NCBI GenBank assembly: GCA_016709145.1
Contig: JADJEK010000001.1
Location: 1,444,604 to 1,508,603, forward strand
Reading direction: 5' to 3'
Length of the DNA stretch: 64,000 nucleotides
DNA from: Planctomycetota bacterium
Lineage (GTDB): Bacteria > Planctomycetota > B15-G4 > JADJEK01
Below, in pieces: positions 1-8,384 of the stretch. The notes below the pieces were generated by a model. It did no database searches. It saw only the letters and a list, made by a program, of their open reading frames with translations, and was not told where the DNA came from. The position numbers were made by a program, and so were the translations under genes. Each line of letters starts with the position of its first letter. Position 1 is the stretch's first letter.

Positions 1-502
1 AGGCGACGAACAGCGTGAGCAAGAACCGATCGACGACGTCCTGGCGACGCAGCACGAAGCTCAGATCGTGCACGACCAACGCGTGCGTCGCGGTTCCCGA
101 CGTCGCCAGCGGGACCGCGCTGATCTGGATCTGGTGTTCGTCGGCGTCGACGATGCGATGCGAGATCTCGTCGCCGAGCTCGACGCCGAGGCTCGGGCCA
201 TGCAGGTTCTTCGGATAGTCGCGCGACGCGACCAGGACGTCGCCGTGAGCGTCGCACAATGCGACCGCGAGGATGCGCTCGTCGTGCGTGATCGCTTCGA
301 ACAGCGCCTTGATGCGCGCCGGCTCGTCCGCGTGTTCGATCAACGACGAACGCGCGCCGGCGATCGCGAGCTGTGCGCGCAGCGCGAGGTCGCGTTCGAA
401 CCAACGCATCGTCGTCAGCGTGACGACGCGCGAGACGACGAACAGCGCGCCGGCGAGGCACAGCAACAGCAGCGCGACGATGCGGAGAGTGGAGAGCTTC
501 AT
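1..502 (-). CDS. Trehalose-6-phosphate synthase, sensor-like N-terminal part (partial, runs off the left edge)
   Basis: The minus strand is open from an ATG at 502 to the window edge (about 167 codons). It begins with a hydrophobic segment (MKLSTLRIVALLLLCLAG), then reads RWFERDLALRAQLAI, an ITHDERILAVALCD segment and a short beta-rich extracytoplasmic-like region. I recognise this as the membrane-anchored N-terminal region that precedes HAMP and the glycosyltransferase-20 domain in a subset of bacterial trehalose-6-phosphate synthases. The catalytic domain lies outside the window, so the enzyme assignment rests on the N-terminus and on the neighbouring divergent GH15 gene, a pairing common for these enzymes. 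It would use UDP-glucose and glucose-6-phosphate. Confidence 0.6.
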   Translation of the reverse strand, partial: MKLSTLRIVALLLLCLAGALFVVSRVVTLTTMRWFERDLALRAQLAIAGARSSLIEHADEPARIKALFEAITHDERILAVALCDAHGDVLVASRDYPKNLHGPSLGVELGDEISHRIVDADEHQIQISAVPLATSGTATHALVVHDLSFVLRRQDVVDRFLLTLFVA

Positions 503-587
503 TGCCGCACACGGTTAGCATTTGCCCCGCGCGTGTGCGACACATTCTCAATCGGCGCCGCGCGCGCTACCGGAGCCCGTGACGACG

Positions 588-2354
588 ATGACGCGACTCG
601 AAGACATGGGATTGATCGGGAACTGTCAGTGTTCCGCGTTGGTGTCCGCGTACGGCGACGTGGTGTGGAGTTGCTTGCCGCGCTTCGACTCCGAACCCGC
701 GTTCGCGTCGTTGTTGCACGACGACGGCGGCGGCGCGTTGTCGATTCGACCCGCGCTCGGCGAGAAGGGCACGCAGCGGTACATCGAGAACACGAACGTG
801 CTCGAGACCACGTTCCACTGCGCCGATGGCGTGTTCCGCGTGCTCGATTTCGCTCCGCGGTTTCGGCGCTACGACCGCATGTACCGCGCGTCGCAGCTCG
901 TGCGCATCGTCGAACCGATCGCGGGGACGCCCCGCATCCGCGTCTCATGCGAGCCCGTGACGGGATGGGCGCGCCAGCGCTGCGAGTCGATCGCAGGGTC
1001 GAACCACGTGCGGTACTTGCGCCCGGAGCACGCGCTGCGCCTGACGACGAACGTTCCGCTCGCATATCTCGGCGGGCCCGCGTTCGCGCTCGTCGAGAAG
1101 CGGCACATGGTGTTCGGCCTCGACGTCTCGCTGGAAGACACGCTCGAAGAAACGTGCGATCGCTTCCTGGCCTCGACGCTCGCGCACTGGATCCAGTGGG
1201 TGAAGCAGTGCAACGTGCCGCCTTGGTACCAACAGGCCGTGATCCGCTCGGCGTTGGTGTTGAAGCTGCACTGCTTCGAGGACACGGGCGCGATCGTCGC
1301 GGCGACGACGTGTTCGATCCCCGAAGCGCCTGGATCCGGCCGGACGTGGGACTACCGCTATTGCTGGCTGCGCGACGGGTACTACTCGTTGAACGCGTTC
1401 CGCCTGCTCGGGCAGTTCGAGGAGCGCGAGCGCTTCTTGCACTACCTGATCAATGTCGCGTCGCTCGATCCGCCGAACCTCGCGCCGCTGTATCGCATCG
1501 ACGGCACGATCGACGCGAACGAGTGGGTGGCGACCGCGTTCGCGGGCTTCGAAGGCCACGGGCCGGTCCGCGTCGGCAACGCGGCCGCGGCGCAAGCCCA
1601 GCACGACGTCTACGGCGAGATGGTGCTCGCGCTGGCGCCGATCTTCCTCGACCGCCGTTTCGTCGCGGAACGCTCGAGCGCCACGGAGGCGCTGATCAAG
1701 CGGCTCGCGGATCGCGCGATCGCCGTCGCGGGGACGCCCGACGCGGGAATCTGGGAGTACCGCAGCGCGGCGGTTCCGCAGACGTTCTCGACGCTGATGT
1801 GCTGGGCGGCCGCGGATCGAGCCGCGCGGATCGCGCGTCTGTGCAACTGGCCACAACCGGAGCGTTACGCGGCCGAAGCGCAGCGCATCCATGCCGATCT
1901 CACGCAGCACGCGTGGAATGCGCAGCGCGGCACCTTCGTCGGCACACACGGCGGGGATTCGCTCGACGCTTCGATGCTGCAGGCGATCACGCTGCGCTTC
2001 CTGCCGCGGAGCGACCCGCGCCTCGCGAGCACCGTCGACGCGATCCGCAAGGAACTCGACCGCGACGGCTGGCTGATGCGTTACCGCCACGACGACGGAC
2101 TGGGACATCCCGAGCTCGCGTTCCTCATCTGCACGTTCTGGTTGATCGAGGCGCTGGCGCAGCTCGGCCGCGTCGACGAGGCGCGTGAGCTCATGGAGCG
2201 TTCACTCGCGTGCGCGTCGCCGCTCGGCTTGCTCGCGGAGGATTACGACCCGCGGGCCGGACGTCTGTGGGGCAACTTCCCGCAGGCGTATTCGCACGTC
2301 GGGCTGATCCACGCCGCGTTCGCGACGGCGCCCGACTGGCACGACGAGTTGTGA
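588..2354 (+). CDS. Glycoside hydrolase family 15 (glucoamylase/trehalase-like)
   Basis: The product is 588 residues from the ATG at 588, an (alpha/alpha)6-barrel glucan hydrolase. It starts with the typical MTRLEDMGLIGNCQCSALV, which resembles the GNC/YSALV opening of bacterial GH15 proteins. Further along are TWDYRYCWLRDG (about residue 253), ANEWVATAFAGFEGHGPVR, the GIWEYR motif (about residue 387) that usually holds a catalytic Glu, and PELAFLICTFWLIEAL near the end. There is no signal peptide, so it is probably cytoplasmic. The gene could be read from further upstream, but the homologous part begins at 588; a GGAG lies 12 nt ahead. It is divergent from the trehalose-6-phosphate synthase gene, suggesting trehalose or maltodextrin turnover. 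The exact substrate cannot be told from sequence. Confidence 0.88.
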   Translation: MTRLEDMGLIGNCQCSALVSAYGDVVWSCLPRFDSEPAFASLLHDDGGGALSIRPALGEKGTQRYIENTNVLETTFHCADGVFRVLDFAPRFRRYDRMYRASQLVRIVEPIAGTPRIRVSCEPVTGWARQRCESIAGSNHVRYLRPEHALRLTTNVPLAYLGGPAFALVEKRHMVFGLDVSLEDTLEETCDRFLASTLAHWIQWVKQCNVPPWYQQAVIRSALVLKLHCFEDTGAIVAATTCSIPEAPGSGRTWDYRYCWLRDGYYSLNAFRLLGQFEERERFLHYLINVASLDPPNLAPLYRIDGTIDANEWVATAFAGFEGHGPVRVGNAAAAQAQHDVYGEMVLALAPIFLDRRFVAERSSATEALIKRLADRAIAVAGTPDAGIWEYRSAAVPQTFSTLMCWAAADRAARIARLCNWPQPERYAAEAQRIHADLTQHAWNAQRGTFVGTHGGDSLDASMLQAITLRFLPRSDPRLASTVDAIRKELDRDGWLMRYRHDDGLGHPELAFLICTFWLIEALAQLGRVDEARELMERSLACASPLGLLAEDYDPRAGRLWGNFPQAYSHVGLIHAAFATAPDWHDEL

Positions 2355-2481
2355 ACGAGGTCGCGACGGACTTCGTGCGTTCCCCGTCGATTTCGCTCGA
2401 CGCATTCGACGACGTCCTCTAACTCTGCGCGCCCTGACGCCCGGCCGCGCAGGATCCATCGAAAGAACAGGAGCTCGAGGA

Positions 2482-4029
2482 ATGCAGTCGACGACCCCCG
2501 GCGCAGGTCACGCTCAGGCTTTGGCGAGCGGATCTCTCTGGTTCCGCGTGTTCATGGGTCACTCGGCACCGTGGTACAAGCGCGCGATCCTCGCGTTCCT
2601 CGTTTTGAATCCGTTGCTCTACTTCGGGCTGAAGGCGGCGGTCGGCGCAGACACGGCGGGATTCGCGGTCGGCTGGCTGGTGTTGCTCGAGTTCATCTTC
2701 ACGCTCGCTCTCGCGCTGAAGTGCTATCCGCTGTTGCCGGCCGGACTCTTGACGATGGAAGCCCTCGTGCTCGGGCTCACGTCGCCGGACCATATGTTCA
2801 AGGAGGCGGAGCACAACTTCCCGGTCATCCTTCTGCTCGTGTTCGTCGTCGCGGGAGTGAACTTCCTCAAGGAGTGGCTGGCCGTCGTCTTCACGGCGAT
2901 CCTGTTCTCGACGCGGTCGAAGACGGTGCTGTCGCTGCTGTTCTGCATGGCGGGCGCGCTGCTGTCGGCGTTCCTCGACGCGTTGACCGTGACCGCCGTG
3001 ATCATCGCGGTCTGCAAGGCGTTCTACGACGTCTACGCCGACTGGCGTTCGCGTGTCGGGCAGAGCGACGACGCGCCGCTCGATGAGTTCCGCGCGTTCC
3101 TGCGCAGCCTCGTGATGCACGCGTTGGTCGGTACGGCGCTCGGCGGCGTGATGACGATGGTCGGCGAGCCGCAGAACCTGCTGATCGCGAAGCAGATGTC
3201 CTCGCTGCTGCCGCCCGATCGTGCGGAGCACTGGGGTTTCGTCGGATTCGTGATCCACATGGCGGTCATCACGGTGCCGACGCTGATCGTCGGACTGACG
3301 ACGACGATCCTGTGCGAGAAGCTCAAGCTGTTCGGCCACGGCGCGCAGATGCCCGACGAGGTGAGGCGTGTGCTTCAGGAGTCGGCGGACGCGCAGCGCG
3401 CGGCGCGTACGAGCGCGGACCGCTTCCGCCTGAACGTCCAAGGCGCGTGCGCGATCCTGCTCGTGCTCGGGTTGGCGTTCCACGTCGCCGAGGTCGGCAT
3501 CCTCGGGTTGTTCCTGATCGTGCTGGCGACGGCGTTCACGGGCGTCAGCGAAGAGCACCGCATCGGGCACGCATTCACCGAGAGCTTGCCGTTCACGGCG
3601 CTGCTCGTGGTGTTCTTCGGCATCGTCGCGATGATCGCGGACCAGGATCTGTTCCGGCCGGTCATCGACGTCGCGCTCGCGCAGCAAGCGCGTGGTCAGC
3701 TCATCGCGTTCTTCGGCTCGTCGGCGTTGCTGAGTGCGATCTCGGACAACGTCTTCGTCGCCACGGTGTTCATCAACGAGGCGTCCGCGGCATTCACGGC
3801 GAACCGCATCGACGCCGACCAATTCGAGAAACTCGCGATCGCGATCAACTGCGGCACGAACGTCCCGTCGATCGCGACGCCGAACGGTCAGGCCGCGTTC
3901 CTGTTCATGCTGACCAGTGCGCTGGCAGCGCCGATCAAGCTCGACTACGTGCGCATGATCAAGATGGCGCTGCCGTACACGATCACGATGACCGCGGCGA
4001 GCTTGACCGCGGTGTGGTTGTGGCTGTGA
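2482..4029 (+). CDS. nhaB: Na+/H+ antiporter NhaB
   Basis: This 515-residue polytopic inner-membrane protein matches NhaB along its whole length. Family blocks are clear: FIFTLALALKCYPLLP (71-86), SAFLDALTVTAVI (about 162-174, including Asp166), ALGGVMTMVGEPQN (about 219-232), FTESLPFTALLVVFFG, SAISDNVFVATVFINEA and VPSIATPNGQAAF near the C-terminus. NhaB exports Na+ in exchange for protons and supports pH and sodium homeostasis. The start is backed by AGGAG eight nt upstream. It stands alone, 127 bp after the GH15 gene. Length and motif order agree with the enterobacterial protein (about 513 residues). Confidence 0.95.
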   Translation: MQSTTPGAGHAQALASGSLWFRVFMGHSAPWYKRAILAFLVLNPLLYFGLKAAVGADTAGFAVGWLVLLEFIFTLALALKCYPLLPAGLLTMEALVLGLTSPDHMFKEAEHNFPVILLLVFVVAGVNFLKEWLAVVFTAILFSTRSKTVLSLLFCMAGALLSAFLDALTVTAVIIAVCKAFYDVYADWRSRVGQSDDAPLDEFRAFLRSLVMHALVGTALGGVMTMVGEPQNLLIAKQMSSLLPPDRAEHWGFVGFVIHMAVITVPTLIVGLTTTILCEKLKLFGHGAQMPDEVRRVLQESADAQRAARTSADRFRLNVQGACAILLVLGLAFHVAEVGILGLFLIVLATAFTGVSEEHRIGHAFTESLPFTALLVVFFGIVAMIADQDLFRPVIDVALAQQARGQLIAFFGSSALLSAISDNVFVATVFINEASAAFTANRIDADQFEKLAIAINCGTNVPSIATPNGQAAFLFMLTSALAAPIKLDYVRMIKMALPYTITMTAASLTAVWLWL

Positions 4030-4114
4030 GAGAACGTGAATCGATCCAATCGATTGACGGTCTCAACCGCTGAGCCGGCCTACGGCACGATCGTGAGGAC
4101 GTCGAGGTTGGCAA

Positions 4115-4158
4115 AAGGGGTCAGCCCCCGTGCGTTCTCGCACGGGGGCTGACCCCTT
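4115..4158. repeat. REP-like perfect palindrome at the 3' end of the RAYT gene
   Basis: Two 20-bp arms (4115-4134 and 4139-4158) pair perfectly around a TTCT loop; the arm core is GGGGTCAGCCCCCGTGCG. The element overlaps the transposase gene: its last eleven codons and its TGA stop lie within the palindrome. A near-identical copy is at 4899-4941, on the other side of the gene. This is the arrangement seen for RAYT/REP pairs. Confidence 0.9.
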
Positions 4159-4750
4159 CGAGGTCGGCGCGCGTGACCCGGCGGCCCCGCCTCGAGGCGG
4201 CGCGAATCGCGCTCAACGCGGCGTCAGCGAGTGGTTCATGGAGCCACGTCGTGTAATCCTCGATGCGCCGCAGCGGTTCCCACGTCTCGAGGACGACGCC
4301 GTCCGGCAGCCGCAGTGCATTGGCGCGCGCGGAGGAGAACTCGTACCGCTCCGCACGTGCGACGATGCCGGCGCGGACCGGGTTCAACTCGACGTAGCGA
4401 ACTGCCGTATCCGCGACATCGGGGTCGAACGGGTTCGAGAAGAAGCGCTCGCCGAATAGGTGTCCCGTGAGCCCGTACTTCGCGTTCATGCGTTGCGCGT
4501 GCTCCGAGTGGAGACGCGAGATGAACTTCGAGAGCCCCGTCTCGTCCTTCGTGATGACGACGAAGTGGATGTGGTTCGTCATGAGGGCATACGCGACGAA
4601 TCGAATGCCGAACAGGTCCGCGTAGTACCGCAGCGAGCGCAAGTAGCTGCGACGGTCGTCGACGGTATGGAAGATGTCTCGACCATCGTTGCCGCGATGA
4701 GTCACGTGGTAGAGGAGGCCAGGGACGATGATGCGAAGTGGGCGTGGCAT
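4121..4750 (-). CDS. REP-associated tyrosine transposase (RAYT, Y1_Tnp/IS200-like)
   Basis: About 209 residues if started at the ATG at 4750 (MPRPLRIIVPGLLYHVTHRG), the normal start of this family; an in-frame extension to 4795 looks non-homologous. It contains the metal-binding HUH motif NHIHFVV (His60, His62) of Y1 transposases, SKFISRLHSEHAQRMN, GHLFGERFFS and the typical AVRYVELNPVRAGIV block. RAYTs are domesticated relatives of IS200/IS605 that act on REP hairpins. Where family members have the catalytic Tyr (SEY-x-x-Y/F-N), this protein has His84, so single-strand cleavage may be lost. REP palindromes flank the gene, and one encodes its C-terminus and stop. Confidence 0.88.
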   Translation of the reverse strand: MPRPLRIIVPGLLYHVTHRGNDGRDIFHTVDDRRSYLRSLRYYADLFGIRFVAYALMTNHIHFVVITKDETGLSKFISRLHSEHAQRMNAKYGLTGHLFGERFFSNPFDPDVADTAVRYVELNPVRAGIVARAERYEFSSARANALRLPDGVVLETWEPLRRIEDYTTWLHEPLADAALSAIRAASRRGRRVTRADLEGVSPRARTHGG

Positions 4751-4898
4751 GCGCCCAAGACGCTTCTCCGTCGCGCACGTGACCGCTTTCGGCACCCGCG
4801 TTTCTTAACTCACTGCTGAGCGGCGCCTTTGAAGCGGCACAACGAACTCGATGGGTGAGCGCGCGGCGAGCAAGCGTGCGCGGAACGTCGAAATCGCG

Positions 4899-4941
4899 AA
4901 GGGGTCAGCCCCCGTGCGTTCTCGCACGGGGGCTGACCCCT
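4899..4941. repeat. Second REP-like palindrome upstream of the RAYT gene
   Basis: Arms 4899-4918 and 4923-4941/2 enclose the same TTCT loop as the copy at 4115-4158, with 19 bp paired perfectly. It lies about 150 bp upstream of the transposase start, so the gene is bracketed by two copies in the same palindromic form. The right arm runs straight into a 15-bp tandem repeat. Confidence 0.9.
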
Positions 4942-4979
4942 CTTCGGCGGACCCCTCTTCGGCGGACCCCTCTTCGGCG
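4935..4979. repeat. 15-bp tandem repeat, three exact copies
   Basis: The unit GACCCCTCTTCGGCG occurs three times end to end. The first copy begins inside the right arm of the REP-like palindrome, so the repeat appears to have grown from the palindrome boundary, as expected for slippage or repeated REP insertion. No coding function is seen. Confidence 0.9.
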
Positions 4980-5021
4980 CGGGCCGATTGCGCAAGCTTC
5001 AGGACCGGCGAGGTCGCCGCG

Positions 5022-5660
5022 TCAGAAGCACTCGAGGTACTGACACCCCGGGATCGGTGGTTGGATCGTCATCTTGGTGACGTTCGACAGCAGCGGGAAT
5101 CCGCTGACCGGGATGTGCGCCCCTTGGAAGAACACATCGACGCCGACCGCGGCGGGGATGTTCGGGATGAAGAAGCGCACGGCTTCGCAGACCGCCGTCT
5201 TCGGGCCGGCCGCGAACAGGAACATGAAGTTCGGATCGAGCAGGAACGTGCCGGTCTCCTGCGACACCGGGATCGTCGCGGTCGCGAACGAGCCGAACAG
5301 GACGTACGAACCGTCGATCGGCGACGGGCACATGTCCAATGACACTTCGCAGCCGAGCCCGGCCGCATTGCACGTGAACACCTGGAACGCGCTGTTCGTG
5401 GCACCGCTCGCGATCATGAATTCGCACGGCCCAGGCTGATTCAGGTTTCCGGTGACGGTGACCTGTTGACCGAGCCCGGACAGATCCACGGTCGTGACGA
5501 ACGCGACGCCGACGCTGGTGTGCTCGACGATGATCCCTTGATTCCCGCAGTACGTGCCCGGAACGAGACGACCCGAGATGGACGCGGGGACGGACTGCGC
5601 CGACGCGGAGGACGCGACGAGCGCCAAGCAGGCGGCGACGATCGAACGGTGGAACGACAT
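5022..5660 (-). CDS. Small secreted protein of unknown function
   Basis: 212 residues with a clear Sec signal peptide (MSFHRSIVAACLALVASSASA, cleavage near AQS). AAGGG lies seven nt before the ATG. The mature part is rich in small and aromatic residues with at least seven cysteines (TYCGNQG, PCEFM, FTCNAAGLGCEV, DMCPSP, CQYLECF), suggesting disulphides in an extracytoplasmic beta-rich fold. I do not recognise a family. It ends 23 residues after an IPVSGFPLL segment that weakly resembles the C-terminal beta-sandwich of other secreted proteins in this window. It is divergent from the transketolase gene. Confidence 0.75.
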   Translation of the reverse strand: MSFHRSIVAACLALVASSASAQSVPASISGRLVPGTYCGNQGIIVEHTSVGVAFVTTVDLSGLGQQVTVTGNLNQPGPCEFMIASGATNSAFQVFTCNAAGLGCEVSLDMCPSPIDGSYVLFGSFATATIPVSQETGTFLLDPNFMFLFAAGPKTAVCEAVRFFIPNIPAAVGVDVFFQGAHIPVSGFPLLSNVTKMTIQPPIPGCQYLECF

Positions 5661-5846
5661 GGGTGACCCTTCTTCGAGAAGCAGCGGGGGAAGCAGCGAG
5701 ACGACGGACTCGAGAGCATGGGCAGCGGTCGGACGGACCCGGTCTACGTCGAATCCGATCGAGTGACAACGTCGGAAGCGGCCCAGAGCGCCAAGTGTGA
5801 CATCCCCGGGGGACCTTCGCCGGGTCGGCTGCTAAGCTCCCGCGCC

Positions 5847-8174
5847 ATGCGAACCATCCTCACCGACTCCGAAGTCCGTGCGAACCTCGCCCACCTCCAG
5901 AAGACCGCTGACCTCGTCGATCAACTGATCGACCTGACGCTCAATTTCCGGCAAAGCGGACACCCGGGCGGGTCGCGCTCGAAGGTCTATCTGTTCACGA
6001 GCCTCTTGCTGTCGGGGGCGATGCGCTTCGACCTCGCGCACCCGGACAAGGCGTTCGGGGATCGGTTCGTGCTCGGCGCCGGACACTGCACGCCGCTGCT
6101 GTACTCGGCGTTGGCGCTGATGAACGAATTCTGGCTCGCCGCGGGCGCGAAGACCAAGGAGCCGCGCTTCTCGCTGTCGTCGGATCCGCATCGCGTGCTG
6201 CGCGCGGACGACTTGCTGACGTTCCGGCGCAACAAGGGCTTGCCCGGCCACGCCGAGATGGAAGGCAAGACGCTGTTCGTGAAGGCCAACACCGGACCGT
6301 CCGGTCACGGCGTTCCGGCGGCCGCGGGCCAGGCGCTCGCGCTGATGCACTCGGGAGCGCGGGACGTCAACGTGTTCTGCCTCGAGGGCGAAGGCGGCCT
6401 GTCGGCCGGCGCGGTCCACGAAACGAAGAACTCGGCGTACGGCCTCGGCCTCGAGAACTTCGTGATGCTCGTCGACTGGAACAACTACGGCATCGACGAC
6501 CCGTGTCACGACTCGGTCGTCCACGGCACGCCGGAGACGTGGTTCGCGCCGTACGGCTGGCGCGTCGCCGGCACCGAGCACGGCACCGACTTCGCCGCGC
6601 TGATCGGCGCGTACCGCGAGATCGTCGGCGCCGCGAAGAAGGACGGCCGCCCCGGCATGATCTGGGCCAAGAACACGAAGGGCCGCGGCTACGGCGTCAT
6701 CAACAACAAGAGCCACGGCACCGCGCACAAGCCGAACAGCGAGACGTTCTGGGCCACGAAGGCCGAGTTCCAGGACAAGTACGGCGTGAAGTTCGAGGGC
6801 TTCGGCAAGCCCGCGCCGGAAGAGAAGGGCGCGTTCCAGGCCCAGACGAAAGCGAACCTCGACCTCGTGCTCGACGTCATGAAGAAGGACGACGCGCTGG
6901 TGAAGTTCGTCGCCGGCCAGCTCGCGAAGAACGCGGACGCCGTGCCGACCAACCAGAACACGTCGCATCGCTGGACGTGCGTCGTCGATCCGGCGAAGGA
7001 CGCGCGCGTCCTCGACGTGACGAAGTACCCGCAGGACTTGTTCGTCGCGCCCGGCAAGTCGGCGCCGAACCGCACGGGTCTCTCGGCGTGGGGCGCCTAC
7101 GTCAACACGATCGCGAACGAAGTCGCCGGCCGCCCGCTGTTCGTCGTCTGCGCGGCGGACCTTGCGGAATCGACGAACATCGCCAGCTTCATGAAGGGCC
7201 ACGGCACCTTCAAGGGCTTCGGCTGGTACGAGCGCTCCAAGTCGCCCGAAGGCGCGCTGCTGCCGCAGCAGATCACCGAGTTCACGAACTCCGCGATCAT
7301 GTGCGGCATGGCGAGCGTCAACTTCGCCGAGCACCCCGAGAAGGAGTTCGTCGGCTACTTCGGCGCGTGCTCGACGTACGGCTCGTTCTCGTACTTGAAG
7401 TACGGCCCGATGCGTTTGTTCTCGCAGCTCGCGCAGGACTCGCAGTTGAAGGTCGGCAAGGTGCTGTGGATCGCCGGGCACTCGGGACCGGAGACGGCCG
7501 AGGACTCGCGCACCCACTTCGGCATCTACGCGCCGGGCGTGACCGATCTGTTCCCGCGCGGTCATGTCGTCGACCTGCATCCGTTCGACCACAACGAAGT
7601 GCCGGTGCTCTTGTGCGCGGCGATGAACGCGCCGCCCGCGATCATCGCGCTGCACCTCACGCGGCCGAACGTCGAGACGCCCGATCGCAAGGCGCTCGGC
7701 AGCGCCGACTATCACGACGCCGCGAAGGGCGCGTACGTGATGAAGGACTGGGACGACAGCAAGGGCAAGCGCGCGGGCACCGTGATCTTCCGCGGCACGA
7801 GCCCGATCAAGGCCGCGTTCGAACTCTTGAAGGACCACCGCGACGAACTGCCGAACGTCCGCTTCGTCGCCGCGCCGAGCCGCTACCTGTTCGAGCACCA
7901 GCCGCAGAGCTACCGCGACCAAGTCCTGTCCTGGAACGACTGGCAGGACTCGATGTGCGTGACGAACAACGCGCGCCGCTCGATGTGCGACTGGTACGCG
8001 AACAAGGTCTGCGAGGAGTACACGCTGTCGCCGGACTACGACGACCGCTGGCGCACGGGCGGCAGCGTCGACGAGATCCTCGACGAGTCGCACCTGACCT
8101 GGCCGTGGGTGCTGAAGGGCATCCAGAAGTTCGCGAATGAGCACGACGCGCGGATGAAGCGGGTGCGGGGGTAA
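5847..8174 (+). CDS. Transketolase (large, divergent form)
   Basis: 775 residues from the ATG at 5847; upstream in-frame codons carry no family similarity. Thiamine-diphosphate enzyme features are in order: HPGGS (39-43), GAGHCTP (about 77-83), LPGHAE and TGPSGHGVPAAAGQALA, the cofactor/metal loop LEGEGGLSAGAVHE (179-192, with Glu where many have Asp), DWNNYGIDD, and later a pyrimidine-binding domain with FAEHPEKEFVGYFGA and WIAGHSGPETAEDSRTHFG. It probably transfers C2 ketol units in the pentose phosphate or Calvin-type cycles. It is about 100 residues longer than the usual 660-680, with the extra length spread between domains, so it belongs to an extended transketolase group. It stands alone, divergent from the small secreted protein. 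Confidence 0.85.
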   Translation: MRTILTDSEVRANLAHLQKTADLVDQLIDLTLNFRQSGHPGGSRSKVYLFTSLLLSGAMRFDLAHPDKAFGDRFVLGAGHCTPLLYSALALMNEFWLAAGAKTKEPRFSLSSDPHRVLRADDLLTFRRNKGLPGHAEMEGKTLFVKANTGPSGHGVPAAAGQALALMHSGARDVNVFCLEGEGGLSAGAVHETKNSAYGLGLENFVMLVDWNNYGIDDPCHDSVVHGTPETWFAPYGWRVAGTEHGTDFAALIGAYREIVGAAKKDGRPGMIWAKNTKGRGYGVINNKSHGTAHKPNSETFWATKAEFQDKYGVKFEGFGKPAPEEKGAFQAQTKANLDLVLDVMKKDDALVKFVAGQLAKNADAVPTNQNTSHRWTCVVDPAKDARVLDVTKYPQDLFVAPGKSAPNRTGLSAWGAYVNTIANEVAGRPLFVVCAADLAESTNIASFMKGHGTFKGFGWYERSKSPEGALLPQQITEFTNSAIMCGMASVNFAEHPEKEFVGYFGACSTYGSFSYLKYGPMRLFSQLAQDSQLKVGKVLWIAGHSGPETAEDSRTHFGIYAPGVTDLFPRGHVVDLHPFDHNEVPVLLCAAMNAPPAIIALHLTRPNVETPDRKALGSADYHDAAKGAYVMKDWDDSKGKRAGTVIFRGTSPIKAAFELLKDHRDELPNVRFVAAPSRYLFEHQPQSYRDQVLSWNDWQDSMCVTNNARRSMCDWYANKVCEEYTLSPDYDDRWRTGGSVDEILDESHLTWPWVLKGIQKFANEHDARMKRVRG

Positions 8175-8384
8175 TCTCCACCCGTGGTTGTGAGAGGAAT
8201 TGAGGGTTTCGGATCGAAGGACGCGCATGCGGCGCGATGTCGTCGTTGCGAGTCGAGGTATGCGATGAGCGAACGAGGCGACTCAGGTCGGGAAGCGGGC
8301 TAACGCGGATCGGAGTCCGCTTCGGTATCCGCGCGTTGTTCGTGAGCGGGATTCACTCGGGGCATGGAGCAGGGGGTTAAGCAA

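Noticed and set aside
4115..4979. Palindromes and repeats as a CRISPR array
   Set aside because: Only two palindromes with a transposase gene between them, no regular spacers and no cas genes.
5832..8228. 798-codon open frame on the minus strand opposite the transketolase gene
   Set aside because: Arg/Val/Ala-rich shadow of a high-GC gene; no domain or start signal, while the plus-strand frame has clear enzyme motifs.
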